The notes below the pieces were generated by a model. It searched no databases. It was not told where the DNA came from and saw only the letters and a list, made by a program, of their open reading frames with translations. The translations under genes and the position numbers were made by a program. DNA of 64,000 nt from positions 3,459,115 to 3,523,114 of the forward strand of contig NC_060969.1 of NCBI RefSeq assembly GCF_910589235.1. The letters run 5' to 3'. The DNA is from Vespa crabro. Taxonomy: Eukaryota; Arthropoda; Insecta; Hymenoptera; Vespidae. Positions within the stretch are counted from its first letter, which is position 1. Each line of letters starts with the position of its first letter. Shown here piece after piece: positions 13,829 through 25,984 of this stretch.

Positions 13829-15958
13829 TCTGTATAACAAAGTGGGTCAAAAGTTTTAAAATGATTTTAAAAAATTGATTACTCTTTTCTCACGTTTTTA
13901 AAATTAATATCTTTCTTTTCTTTTACTTTTTCTTTTTTTTTTCCTTTTTGTTATTTTTTCTTATTTACTTCAGATAGAAAAAACTATAATTAGTTGGTTA
14001 ATTATTGCGAACTGATTATAAAAGGTCTATTTAATAAAGAAAAGAAAAAAAAAAAAAAAGAAAAAAAAAAAAAGAAAGAAAAAAAGAAAGGAAAAAAGAA
14101 CCGGCAAAGAAAAAAAGAGAAAAAAAAAAAAAATTAAGTAGCTTTTAAAATCATTCAGTTATTGTTGACTTATCTACACGCACATGCATATAAAGAATAT
14201 TATTTTTTATCTACTTACTTGACATCACGTGGTAATGTACGAATGGCAATATAGAACCATCTTAGACGACCACCAGCAACAAAGTACGCAACTATCACAA
14301 CAACAAAAAGTTGTAGAAGAAACATGTGGCCGATGTAAAATGTTAAGAAGGCCAACGAAACTGCGATAAATGTTATTAACAGCATGACTAGCATTAATTG
14401 ACGAAGAAAACGGCCAATTGTTTGACAACGTGTTGGTGGTAATGAGTTTCTATATCCACCAAGTATATTTCCTACGGTCTGCGTACTACCAGATAACGTT
14501 GTCAAATCTACCGGTTTTTCTTCTTCTTTTCCCTCTTCAAGATTGACTACTACTTCGTTCGTACTCCGGACTTGCGACACCGATGCCGTTGTCGTCATCG
14601 ACGTTGCCTGTAATCGGTTCAATGATTCCCCTACTCTTGTATGGATTTTGCCCCTCTCTACGTCCTGCAATATGAGAAAAGTATTTTCCTTTCCTTTTTC
14701 TTTTCCCCCTCCTCATTCTCCTCGTTCACTTCCATCTTTTTTTCTTTTTTTTTCATTCTCTTTTCCTCTCTTTAATATTATCTTTTATCTATCCTCCATT
14801 ATATTGTTATACACATATGTTGACTAATGATCGATTCTCTTTAACAATTATTATTGAAACAATTAAATTATATATATTGTGATTTGATGCTTTTAAATTT
14901 TTGACGATTCTTTATTATTAGTTTTGTATTTCTCTTTCTTTCTTTTTTTTTTTTTTTTTTTTCTTTTTGTTGTTTTTTTTCTTCCCTTTCTTCATAGACT
15001 CGTCACGTTATTGCAAAAGGACAACGGAATTTGTTTTTATTAATCATATTAACCGGTTTTAATTTTATTATTATTTCCCACTTGTTCTTTTCTTTCTTTC
15101 TTTCTTTCTTTTTTTTTCTTTTTTTTTTGTTTTTTAATATACATATTTTTCATTCTTTTTACTAGCTTTTTTCTTTGTCCCTTTTTCTTTTATGTATGTA
15201 TTTGTAAATATAATTATATAGTAACTCCATTGATACTACTTGTTACGTTTTATTTTTTGTCTCTCCAATTCTTATTATCTTTTGCGTGTTTCCTTTTATG
15301 AATATAGCAATAACATCGCATATACTTTATTTTTAACTATTTTTGTCTTTATTATATTGCCATTTGCATATTATCAAATTTCATATATATAAATATGCAA
15401 TTATATCTTAAAAATAACGTTATGTATTTTTATTGCATCTCATTAATACACAATATACTGAAATATATAAAGATGATTGATATATTTTGTATATGAATAA
15501 TCTGCACGGTCGTTGGTTGAAGAAACATGAAATCGTAGAGAGAGAAAGAGAGAGAGAGAGAGAGAAAAAAAGAAAAAAAAAAAAGAGAGAAACTAAGTGA
15601 AAGTTAAAACGACAGAAATACGTTACGAGTTACGAGTTACTTTGCTAAAGTACTTCGTCATTATTGATAATTCTTTCATTTTTTATTGTTTCGCATCAAA
15701 TGTAATACTTCAGATAATGAATAAAAATATCGAATGATTTTGAATGTTTAATCATACCAGAAAATACCAGGTAGCGCGTTCAGAAATATTATATATATAA
15801 AGATATGATAATTTTCATAGAAGATACACGTCAGCTAGCATTAAATTGTGATGCTGTTTCGTGATTAATCAATCAAAGCTTATTTATAGCTGTTAAGCAA
15901 ATTATCAAAAGACGATATCTACATTATTCATGTCACATATAATGTATGTATGCATATA

Positions 15959-16002
<44 letters not shown>

Positions 16003-18552
16003 TGTTATATATAATATATCCATTCACCAATATATAATTAATAATTAATCTCAAATTCATTTTTTAAAAACTATTATTTGCCAATAATATTTCTAATTTG
16101 ATATTGCGTGTATGAGCCTGAAATAAGAGAATAAAATAAACGTTCTCGTTAAATACGTACGTGCACGTACCTATAATTATCAAAATGATCATTTATATCA
16201 GGTCGATAGTGTTAAAAAGACAGTTTTAATGAACACGATATTTATCGTTTTATACACGTCACATCATTATAATTCTTTATCATGGTTTTTGATTGTGAAT
16301 ATTCGCATCATTAACGGTTGTCCTCAACTACTACCAGTTGTGTTTATGTAACAGGACATAGCTCATTTACTCATTCTTACAGTTCGTTTGTTCGTTGATT
16401 CGCGTTCGTTCATTCGTATTCATTCTTACGTATATTCTTATAATTTTCTTTCTATTTCTTTTTTCCTCCTTTTCCATTCTTATTTTCTACCATTACATAT
16501 ATATGTATATATATATATATATATATGTATAATATATACATATGTCAATAGAAAAAAAAGTATGCGTTGAAAATTGTCGATACTGTTTTCCATTAACTAT
16601 ACTGCTCAACTGTAATTTAAAGTAATTACACCATAATTAAATTCTAACATATGAACTATGAGAAACTATATCCTCTAACATTTTTTTATCAAAGATATTA
16701 ATATAAATATGAATGTCGAATGTTGACTGTCTAGTTTTACAATTCTGTTCTTGATTTATAAAATATTTCTATGACAATATCCATACTATATCGACATTAT
16801 ATAATTTTAATGGAAAACTATATGGTGAAAGAATAACATTTAACATAGAGTGAAATAATATAGATGACAAAGAAAAAAAATAATATATCAATAATTGTTA
16901 ATGTTTTATTTAACGATAAATAACAATATACTAATGAAAGAAGATCGTACGAGCAAATAATTCTCAATTAACATAATTAACATAAAATAATAATAGTTAA
17001 CATAAAATTGTCATATTGTTCAGTACAAAATAATTATAAAAAAAAATATTAATAACTTGATACATATACATACATATATATATATATATACATATAAATA
17101 TATATATATATATATATGAGAAGAAACATTGTATATTTGTTTACTTACTTAATACTACAAACTTGTTATGTAAATAAAGTAAACGTAAAGTTAACCTAAT
17201 TATAATTGATGAACACAAGCAAGCGTCAGGTAAAGCACGATATAATTATCACAGAAAAAATATGACCTCATTTCACAAACAACTATATCTGTACAATTAA
17301 ATTTGTGCCATTAAACTAAGTTACACATTTACAAATTATGATATCGTTTATCAATTGTAAAATAAAAAAAAGTACACTATCTCGTTAGATGCTGAAATTT
17401 TGATAACGAAATATTAGTTTCGTCAATATACCACCAGATGGTGCGAGGATGCTAGTCTAATCATAATAAGAAAAAAAAGAAAAAAAAAAAAAAAAGAAAA
17501 AAAAAGAAAAAAAAGAAAAAATTCAAATACGTTTTACATTATAAAGTTATATGAATAATTATTATAGTTGCTACTTGGCAAATAATAGGTCGAGAAAGTA
17601 AACATGAATAGGTCTAGAAACTCTCCTTTTATCCGCTTTCATCTCTTTCAGGAGTAAACTGAAGTTAGAAAATCTCTTCGACACTATGTTGTCCTCCTTG
17701 TTAATTGGAGAATACACTTGCTTTCTTTTTTCCTTTCTCTAACGGATTATAACGCATCATATCCGTTTTCTAATGATATGTGAAGTACACAAAGTACAAT
17801 ATAACAACAAAATTTTATAAATCATTATTAAAAAAAAAAAGAATATATATATGAACATATATCTTTTTTTTTTCGAAACTTAAAGAAAAATACGTAAATT
17901 TTCTTTATTCTTTATCGCATTATTATCTCAGAAAAAAATTTTACATCAGATTATTTATTTATTTTTATTGTATGCAAGAGATCTAAATTATATAAATGGT
18001 GCCGTTAATGATACGAAATTATTAATTATTAATTAAACGATACGAATGATTAATCTAGTGGTTAAATTAATTTATATATGTTAATTTTGTAATGTTAAAA
18101 ATTAGAATTTTTAATGTAACATAATATTTCCCGAAATTTTCGTAAGTTAATTTTTTCTTTTTCTGACTTTAATTAGCTCAATTTTGTGATTTCACAATTT
18201 TTACAAGTTTTACGATTTACGATTTAAACAAAAAAATAAAAAAAAAAAAATAAAAAATTAGCTTTAAAAATCTCGAAATATGATAAATGATTTTTAATAT
18301 CATTTGTAGAAACTTTTTGTTCTACATCATTATGTGTGTATAACAAGATCTTTTAAATTTGAACGCAATAAACGATATCGATAATAGAAAATGTTAATTC
18401 TTTTTGTTTCCATTCTTTTGTTTTATTTTGTTTAATACGTAATAGTAATAAAAATTCCAAGATTAATATATTTCCCCAATACTTACGCGATTTTTATCAT
18501 CGATCGTGTTCAATACAACGCTATTCCCATTTTCAACGTTATTGACGGACAT
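9600..18552 (-). CDS. Fatp: Long-chain fatty acid transport protein (FATP/SLC27A family), copy 2 with extended N-terminus
   Basis: This is a paralogue of the gene at 2321-7333, with the same predicted acyl-CoA synthetase/transporter role. I read twelve minus-strand exons: 18552-18487, 14664-14219, 12876-12726, 12588-12351, 12262-12025, 11876-11675, 11515-11323, 11169-11029, 10825-10688, 10563-10406, 10021-9868 and 9754-9600. Phases join to give about 759 residues. Exons 1-2 add some 110 mostly polar residues (acidic, Ser/Thr-rich) before two hydrophobic segments and the shared TLPRD(V/I)K junction; copy 1 lacks this tail. Motifs seen are YIYTSGTTGLPK (~360-372), FYGATEGNANI, GYVD and FRWKGENVST. 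Several exon lengths are identical to copy 1 (151, 238, 193, 138, 158), showing tandem duplication. The last coding exon of copy 1 is split in two here. Intron 1 is 3.8 kb with no other exon seen, so an internal promoter giving a shorter N-terminus is possible. Confidence 0.92.
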
Positions 18553-18934
18553 CTTGAAAATAATATTTGAAAAAATGAATCCTCTTGAAGAATAAAAAGA
18601 AGAAGAACAAACACTAACTAATAAAAATAAAAAATAAAAAAAAATTGATCTAAAGCAAGCTCGTTTGATAAATGATGATGTTATAAATCACCTCGCATTG
18701 CACAATAAATTCCTTCACTTTTGATATTTTTTCACAAAATAAACTTAGGAATTGAAGAACCGTTTTAGGATTTAAAAGTTTTCATTTGAAATTAAAATCA
18801 ATGAATAAACACAATGAGGTATTACGAATGTTTTTCGATTCGAATAAATTATTCCATTGTCCTTTTGCACTCACGTACGATATTAATAAACATGTATAAT
18901 TCTTTTTTTAACAGTTATTAAGCGTCTATGTTAT

Positions 18935-18981
18935 ATTGTTATTATTATTACTATTACTATTACTATTACTATTATTATTAA

Positions 18982-19031
<50 letters not shown>
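18935..19031. repeat. TTA/ATT trinucleotide tract
   Basis: This is an imperfect then perfect trinucleotide tract of about 95 bases upstream of FATP copy 2, with interspersed ACT variants in its left half. Confidence 0.85.
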
Positions 19032-19032
<1 letters not shown>

Positions 19033-19553
19033 TTTATGCTCCTATGTAGAAAGTTTAGAGAAAACGTGAAGAGAAAATAAAAATGCGAGAAAAAAATAGA
19101 AAAGAAAAAAAATATAAATAAATACACGCAAAAGGAGGTATAACTGATAAAAAACGATTTACTAAATAAAAAGAACCGATATATGTATACGAAGATACGT
19201 GTATCGACTGTAAATCGTCTACGAGTAAACTAAAGAGAAAGAGTTTCCTACATCGACCTACCTCAGCCGAGTATATACAACAGTTCTCCCTCCTTCATTC
19301 TATGATCGTGGCATAAATACTCTCAAAAACCTGTATACTTTTCAATCATATTTTTATGGTCATTCAATTTAATGAACTGAAGCCAATGAAAAAAAAAAAA
19401 AATAAATAAATACATAAATATTTATCTTCCATAAATATATATTATATTTATATGTAGATAAATGTATTTGTTTATAAATGTATTATAAACAAATTAATTA
19501 AAAAGATTATACGTGAATGTATATGTATGTATACATTAATATGCATGCATGTA

Positions 19554-19558
<5 letters not shown>

Positions 19559-19600
<42 letters not shown>
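19559..19600. repeat. TG dinucleotide run
   Basis: This is about 21 uninterrupted TG units, the only long TG run standing alone (not joined to TA) in the window. Confidence 0.9.
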
Positions 19601-19602
<2 letters not shown>

Positions 19603-20443
19603 ACGGACGAATGTACCGAAAAAAAAAATCTTGCATATATTTGAATTCTTCGGTGTCATTAGGTCATCTTTTTCTTATCTCATCGTTATGCGACAATTTT
19701 TATACGACGATTTTTATGCGATTAAGAATAAAAAAAGGAAATGAAAATTTGAGCTATTTGTTAAATTGTTCATTATACAGATATTATTTATTATACGGAA
19801 AATATAAATAAAACATTGAAAGTATTATTAAATTTATAATATACTTGATTTTTGGATAAATATCATCATCGTTTCTTGTAAAAGAATGTAAAAGAATTTT
19901 TTATCAATTATAAATATTTCATTTCCTTTTAATATAATTGACATATGAACCCATTTTTATTATTCATCTGTAATTGTATACCTAAGAACCTTATTTTCAT
20001 TAATTCCTTGCCATACGATTTAATTTTTTATATCGTATGCCACAAATGATAACAATGTCACACGTCGGGCCATTCACAGATTTGCCTGAGCGTTCTTTAT
20101 TCACGTTTTATTTACATTTGACACGATCATCTCACTACGTCTCTGATAGGTCTTGTTGATGTTTGGCCCATATCATGTCTCTGACACGACATTGTAAACT
20201 AAGTAATTAAAAATAAATTGTAACGTGTGAAAGTACACATATCTTATATTAAGATTGTTCAAATTTTGATCAACAAAAAATTTGTCATTCTTATGTTGAT
20301 TAATTAGAAGAATTAGTTAATCGATATCTTTAATAGATAAAAAAGAAAAGAAAAAAGAACAAGCTGTTGTGTTTTGATTGGTATAAAATGTATTTATATG
20401 ATTTTTCTTTTCTTTTATACAAAAATCATAAAAACATTTTGAA

Positions 20444-20482
<39 letters not shown>

Positions 20483-20549
20483 ATCTTATTTATATATATG
20501 GATTTTCTTATTTTTATATAGAAATTAAATTATTGTCTAATTAATATCA

Positions 20550-22055
20550 TTATTCAACTAAATATCCTGTTAAAATATAACCACCTGTATCGCTCGTTAA
20601 AATATCTGGATGTGTCCTATCTGGTAATATCTGATATGAACGTAAGAAATTTGAAAACAGTCTTAAATTCACTACATTTTGTGTTTGTTTAAGAGCTATG
20701 TACGTTTCCTGTAATGGTTCTCTATAAGCATGAAAAATTACAAATGGTCTAGATGCACCAAGAAAAGGCAACAAAGATTTGATGATGTTTAAAGGATGTT
20801 CTTTGGCCACAATAACTAAACCTCGAGCTTTAGAACCTTTCAAAAGATCCAATGCATATTGCGTTTCTATTAACCATTTTGGTTTTTTAATAGGTTCTGT
20901 TTCAATGGGATCATCTAATTTGCGTTTTAAAGTTTTTCTTGTTTCTACTTTTTCTTCTTCACTTACATCACCCATAAGTTTAGATTCATTTGTATCATTA
21001 ACATTTTGCAAAATTAAATTTTTTGGATCCACTTCAATTGTATCTATATTGAGCATTCCATTGCTTGTAGTTTCAGTCTTATCAATATCTATAACTTGAC
21101 CAACTTTTGATACTTCTGTGTTATCTTCTACTTTAGTTTCTTGTTCACAATCCTTATTACTATTTAATGATATTTCATTATTTTCAGATTGAGAAGTAGT
21201 AGGAGTAGATACTGTTCTACAAAGAGATATATCACTTAATAATGATGATTCCCCTTGATAATGTAATCTTAAAAAGCTATAAATATTAACAGTTATGTGT
21301 CTTTCAATCTGTTCCTTAGGAAAATTCATAGCTTGAATAATAGCTAACTGAGGTATATTTCCAGGATGCATATTTATTAATAATCCTGTAGTATTTGCAC
21401 CAATTCTATGCAATATGGCAGCTCCAGGTAATCCTTGTGAACCACTGTCATATAATAAATATAATCCATCCGATTGAACATCGCTATATGATAACAATTG
21501 AGAAAGAGCATCCATTCTTAATCCTCCTACACGTGTATGATCTTGTCTAAAGTATACTTCGTGTAATGATACTATAGTAGGTTTACATACTATTAAATAA
21601 CGAAAGTATTTTTGTTCTTTCTTCTTTATATATTTTTCTTGAGAGTATTCTGTTTTCACAGAGAAAGATTTACTATTTTCTATAAGAGTACCAACTATCT
21701 CCTTCCCAGACTTTCCAGATTCTTGAAGTTGCAAAATTTCTTCTTTCGACAATTTTTGAGAATTACCATCATTGATGATACAACGATTGTCTAAACCACT
21801 CGATACGGTGTTCTTTAAATCATTCCAAGATTCTGCCTCTTTTATAGTCTTCAATGTATAAGATCTTTTATTATTTTTCGATGGGACCATTTCAAAAGTT
21901 GTCCAATAAGGTTTACCAATTATTTCTTGCATATCTACTTCATCCTTTCCTAACATTAATATTCCATTTAATGACACCTTATATACTTTGGTGTACTTTT
22001 GTTTTTTCACTATCACATAATTTCCAGCTTTAATTACATCCTCGTTTTCACCCAT
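20550..22055 (-). CDS. TRMT6: tRNA (adenine(58)-N1)-methyltransferase non-catalytic subunit TRM6
   Basis: TRM6 pairs with the catalytic subunit TRMT61A in a nuclear heterotetramer that makes m1A58 in the T-loop of tRNAs. In yeast (GCD10) this is essential for stability of initiator methionine tRNA. It is one uninterrupted frame of 501 residues, very close to the usual ~500. Recognisable parts are the N-terminal barrel (VIKAGNYVIVKKQ, KVYKVSL), the central block around HTRVGGLRMDALSQLLSYSD and AAILHRIG, a polar variable linker (about residues 265-390), and the C-terminal Rossmann-like part (RGLVIVAKEHP, PFVIFHAYREPLQE, HPDILTSDTGGYILTGYL). As in the family, it lacks an obvious SAM-binding glycine motif. 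It is transcribed divergently from EIF2B3, with 688 bases between the start codons. No intron is needed. Confidence 0.96.
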   Translation of the reverse strand: MGENEDVIKAGNYVIVKKQKYTKVYKVSLNGILMLGKDEVDMQEIIGKPYWTTFEMVPSKNNKRSYTLKTIKEAESWNDLKNTVSSGLDNRCIINDGNSQKLSKEEILQLQESGKSGKEIVGTLIENSKSFSVKTEYSQEKYIKKKEQKYFRYLIVCKPTIVSLHEVYFRQDHTRVGGLRMDALSQLLSYSDVQSDGLYLLYDSGSQGLPGAAILHRIGANTTGLLINMHPGNIPQLAIIQAMNFPKEQIERHITVNIYSFLRLHYQGESSLLSDISLCRTVSTPTTSQSENNEISLNSNKDCEQETKVEDNTEVSKVGQVIDIDKTETTSNGMLNIDTIEVDPKNLILQNVNDTNESKLMGDVSEEEKVETRKTLKRKLDDPIETEPIKKPKWLIETQYALDLLKGSKARGLVIVAKEHPLNIIKSLLPFLGASRPFVIFHAYREPLQETYIALKQTQNVVNLRLFSNFLRSYQILPDRTHPDILTSDTGGYILTGYLVE

Positions 22056-22743
22056 ACTTTATATTTTCTTTTTATTTTACAAAATTAATCTCTTTAATGC
22101 CAATGATTCTAAGTGTAACGACTCGTCAATTTTAGGTTAAACAGTATTAAATATGCGGTCATATAAAGTGAGTTAAATGGCACATGTAACTGATACTACA
22201 TTACCACCTTGTGATATTATTTCAATGTAAATATAATTTATAGTTTTATTCAAATCAATTAATTAATTGTAAAAAAAAAAAAAATAACCGCATTTTTAAC
22301 AACAATTGAATGATTAATATTCATTTATGTATTATAAAATATTATAATTTACTATTATATTTTATGAAAAGATAAAATACAATAGTAAAAATAATCAATG
22401 GAATATTTATTTGTTATAACAAAATTGGCGAGATAATTATTTTACGACAAATATCTATATTCTCTCTTTTAAAAAATATTTATGATAAATGTATAATAGT
22501 ACGCAACATTTTCACTGCTAGAGTCATCAGAATGAAAAGCTAACCTATATTTATTCTGTAGATAGTAAGTATTTGGTAAATTTTCTCTTTGCGAATATAA
22601 CGTTCTCATGTGTCGTTATTAATAATTTAAAAAGAAACAAAAAAATAATATAAATATTGTTTACGATGAACGTTATTTATTCGTAAATTGTTTTATATCA
22701 TATTAAAAAGTAAAAAAATTATTTTTTGCAGCAACTATAAAGG
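22056..22743. promoter_or_regulatory. Probable shared promoter region between TRMT6 and EIF2B3
   Basis: The two start codons face away from each other across 688 bases with no other gene, so both promoters must lie here. Just before the EIF2B3 start there is a T-rich tract ending in TTTTGCAG (AG at about 22730-22731). This is a good 3' splice site, so EIF2B3 may have an intron in its 5' untranslated region. No specific core-promoter motif was identified. Confidence 0.45.
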
Positions 22744-24352
22744 ATGGTTATATGCACTGAATTTCAAGCAATTGTACTTGCTGGCGGAAAGGGTTCTCGT
22801 ATGACAGAACTCACAGCTGGTCAACCAAAATGTTTATTACCTATTGGAAATAAACCAATGATTTGGTTTTCTCTACAGCTACTTGAACGTAGTGGATTTA
22901 AGGAATGTATTATAATAGTATCAGAATCAGTGAAGAATGATGTATCGTTGTTGTTGGATAAATTAGATTTAAAAATTAAAATGGAAATTGTAGGAATACA
23001 AGGTGCAGAAGATCTTGGTACCGCAGATTCCATTAGACTTATTCATGAAAAAATTCACACAGATTTTATAGTATTATCGTGTGATTTGATAACAGATATT
23101 GATATCTCTGAAACATTAAATCTATATAGAAAACATAATGCGAGTATTACAGCATTAATGTTACCTATGTTCAAAATATCCGACGAATTTGTTACTCCAG
23201 GACCTAAAAATAAACAAAAACCAGAAACAGATCTAATGGGAATAGACAATGAGACCGGACGTTTAGTATTTTTGGCGTCGGCTTCAGATTTTGAAGAAAC
23301 AATAAATATATCTCAAAAAATTCTCAAAAAACATACCAATTTTACTATGTATTCTAAACTGATGGATGCACATGTGTATATTATTAATAAATGGGTTTTG
23401 GATTTTCTAGTATTTAATAAGTAAGTAATTATATAAATAAAAAATAGAGAGTAAATACTTTCATCGAATAAATATACTTATGTATTTTATTTTTTAGAAA
23501 CATTAGTACATTGAAAGGTGAACTTCTTCCATACATAGTTACTAAGCAATTATCAAAACCACCTAAGCAATGTCCAGAAGACAAAAATACTTCCATGGTA
23601 CAGGTAAATTTGAAAGAAGATATATTCCGTTTTGCAGTTGCAAAACCATTAGACGAGTTAATAAGAAGAATGTCTGCATTTAATGACCACAGTACTGATT
23701 TACAAGAAGCTTATCATGATGATATAATTAGATGTTATGCTCACATTATGAATAATGGGTTTGGATTAAGAGCTAACACTATACAAATGTACCATTTTGC
23801 AAATTTTAAGGTACATATAATAATATACAATTTTATATATGTATATTAATTTTATAAAGATGAAATGAAAAGTATTAATATATATTATTACAGATATCGG
23901 ATTGGTCGTCTAATATTATAAAATCTGATCTATTCCTGAATACATCATCATCTGCTACTGTTAAAAGTACACAAGTTCAAAATTGTAGTATAGATGAAAA
24001 TGCATTTATTGATGAAAAAACATCCCTGAAAGTTAGTCACATTGGTCCTAACACAATTGTTGAAACGAAAACCAGAATTTTAAATAGTGTTATAATGGGC
24101 AATGTAACTATAAAACAAAGGCAAGATATGTTTATGATACAAAAGGTGCATAAGAATACAAAGGAATACACTAATATATCTGTACAAATTTGTAGATGCG
24201 CAATATACAACAGTATTTTATGCAATGGATCTATCATCGAAGAAGGTACCGAATTAAAAAATTGTATAGTTGGAGCTCAACATGTTGTAACATCTAACAG
24301 TCAACATTCTCGAGAAGTATTAACTGAAGCTGACAGATTAATAGAGATTTAA
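22744..24352 (+). CDS. EIF2B3: Translation initiation factor eIF2B subunit gamma
   Basis: This is a subunit of the cytosolic guanine-nucleotide exchange factor for eIF2; with the epsilon subunit it forms the catalytic subcomplex that reloads eIF2 with GTP. I read four exons: 22744-23420, 23498-23810, 23894-24120 and 24196-24352, giving about 457 residues (human protein ~450). The N-terminal nucleotidyltransferase-like domain opens with AIVLAGGKGSRM (glycine loop at residues 13-19) and PKCLLPIGNKP. The C-terminal left-handed beta-helix repeats follow (SHIGPNTIVE, NSVIMGNVTI, NSILCNGSIIEEG) and the protein ends in LIEI. The last intron (24121-24195) needs a GC-AG pair: AAAG|GCAAG at the donor and TTGTAG at the acceptor. 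It is 75 bases with no in-frame stop, so retention would insert 25 residues into the helix. Splicing it out restores regular hexapeptide spacing, so I favour removal. Confidence 0.95.
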
Positions 24353-24544
24353 TTATTCACTAATAATTTATTATTCGAAGTATGTATGACTTCAGTGACA
24401 GGTATGGATCATGCGTTTATTGTATCGGTGTATAAACTTGTGTCAATTAGTAAAATTTAAAGAAATTATCTTTGAATTTAATTATATCTTATTTATTTAC
24501 CTGTAGAAGTATTATTGGTAATGTAAAGTGTTACTACATATAGT
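24353..24544. other. 3' flank of EIF2B3
   Basis: This is AT-rich sequence after the stop codon, presumably the 3' untranslated region, running into the start of the repeat island. No other feature is seen. Confidence 0.4.
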
Positions 24545-25858
24545 TTAATCATAATTAGATTGAAGGGATTTAGAAAATATATTAAAATATGCAGCCATTC
24601 GCTCGGTAGTACTTGCGTTGCGTGATTTATCATTAGATTTCAATACATCGCAAATACTATCGACCCAGGTCTCACCACGAGGAGGTTGCTGCATGTGGAG
24701 ACCCACGAGCTAACGGGGACTCTACTCTAAAATTCGCGTGCCGCGGTACCGATCCGCTATACCTTTCCGCTTCAATGCACTGGCTTCTTAACTAACAGGG
24801 TATGCGTAGCTTAGCTACTACACACCTCTTACAGATAGCTCCACCATTTGCACCGTCCACTTCAGACATAACGGATTATTAAGCACATCTGAATTCGTGC
24901 TTTCCGAATTTCGAACAAACAAAGCGCACTCCTTAGAAATACTAATCGCGTCGCGACACTTACGTGTGTGTTATAATTACGTAGATTCTACTGTTAAGCC
25001 GAAATTCGCGAAGTACCCCCATCGAAATTTCGAAGAAATCAAACGAAGTCCACGGTAGGACCTTTAATCGCGCCCGAACACCCACGCAAGTGTTAGAAGA
25101 ACGATAACTCTACTCTAAATTCGCGTTTTCGATACGAACAATCAAACGAAATATAATCGCGCCCGAGAACACCAACACCTGTGCACGCCGACACGCGCGC
25201 CAGTGTTCTTCCTATCCTTCCCGTATTCGCGCGTAAAAATCGATGATGAATCCTGGTATGCGATGTATCAAGCGGCCGCTGATGAACCTATCCCTCGATG
25301 ACCTATACTGTAAAAGAAAAAAAAGAAAAACAAAAAAATATTATATATACACATATATAAAATACAAATAGAAAATAAATATATATAAATAGATTAGACC
25401 TAGAAAAAGAAACGAAAAGAGAAGCAGCATGCACTATCCCATGATTCCTACCTAAAGCTTATAAATCATAATCAAAAACATAATAGAAAACATAATTAAA
25501 AACATAAACACATAATTAAACACATAATTAAATACATAATTAGAAAGAAACAACATAAATAAATATTAAGAATACATAATTAAAAGGAAATAACATATTA
25601 ATAACATAATTGAAAACATAATTAAAATTGAAAAATATGAGATAGAAACGAGAGCCGGAGAAAGAAAAGAGAGCCCCAGAAGGAGAAGAATAGAGAGCCC
25701 CAAAAAGATAAGACAAGAGAAACAGTTCTTTATGATGCTGAGACAGCAACCCGCACAGAGGCCCTCACCCACGGGCCCCTCCCATGGGTCCCACCCGAAA
25801 TATATAAAAGAGATATATAAATATAATGAGTGAGAGTAAATAAAAAAAAATAGAAATG
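24545..25858. repeat. Hairpin-module repeat element, copy 1
   Basis: This is the first of two directly repeated copies of an unnamed non-coding element (second copy 25985-28400). Its parts in order are: a head beginning ATGCAGCCATT and containing a stem, GGTCTCAC paired with GTGGAGACC; a GC-richer body with one double-hairpin unit (AAGTCC...GGACCT at 25046 and CACCCACGCAAGTGTT after it); a block at ~25110-25310 that is nearly identical to 27115-27310 in copy 2; then an AT-rich tail of repeated AAACATAATT-like words (~25465-25625) and one CCCATGGG-rich module (~25728-25800). No open frame longer than about 70 codons crosses it. Coordinates of the outer ends are approximate. I recognise no known transposon family. 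Confidence 0.75.
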
Positions 25859-25984
25859 ACAGCGGACATAAAAGAGAGATAGAAAAATGTCCTTTTCATT
25901 GGTCTTAGAAATTATTGTACAATAGATTTCTGCTATATTTCTTGTTTTGAAATATTATTAGCTATATAAAATGAAAATATGTTG

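Larger units (their letters stand above)
18553..20549. other. Upstream region of FATP copy 2 and 3' flank of TRMT6
   Basis: No gene is supported. Contents are a TTA/ATT trinucleotide run at about 18935-19031, a TG dinucleotide run of about 42 bases at 19559-19600, and a TA run at 20449-20480. A less AT-rich patch at 20049-20200 has imperfect inverted AATGTC ends. The proximal few hundred bases upstream of 18552 are the likely promoter of FATP copy 2. Open frames across the TG repeat (19517-19811) are repeat artefacts. Confidence 0.45.

Noticed and set aside
20779..21099. Plus-strand 106-codon frame
   Set aside because: It is antisense to the TRMT6 coding region, whose reading is unambiguous.
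24121..24195. A genuine 25-residue insertion in eIF2B gamma
   Set aside because: The inserted residues break the regular beta-helix repeats, and consensus GC donor and AG acceptor sites lie exactly at its ends in matching phase.
24600..25310. tRNA or rRNA gene fragments in the GC-richer repeat
   Set aside because: I looked for T-loop (GGTTCRANNCC-type) and A-box patterns and for rRNA-like blocks and found none convincing.
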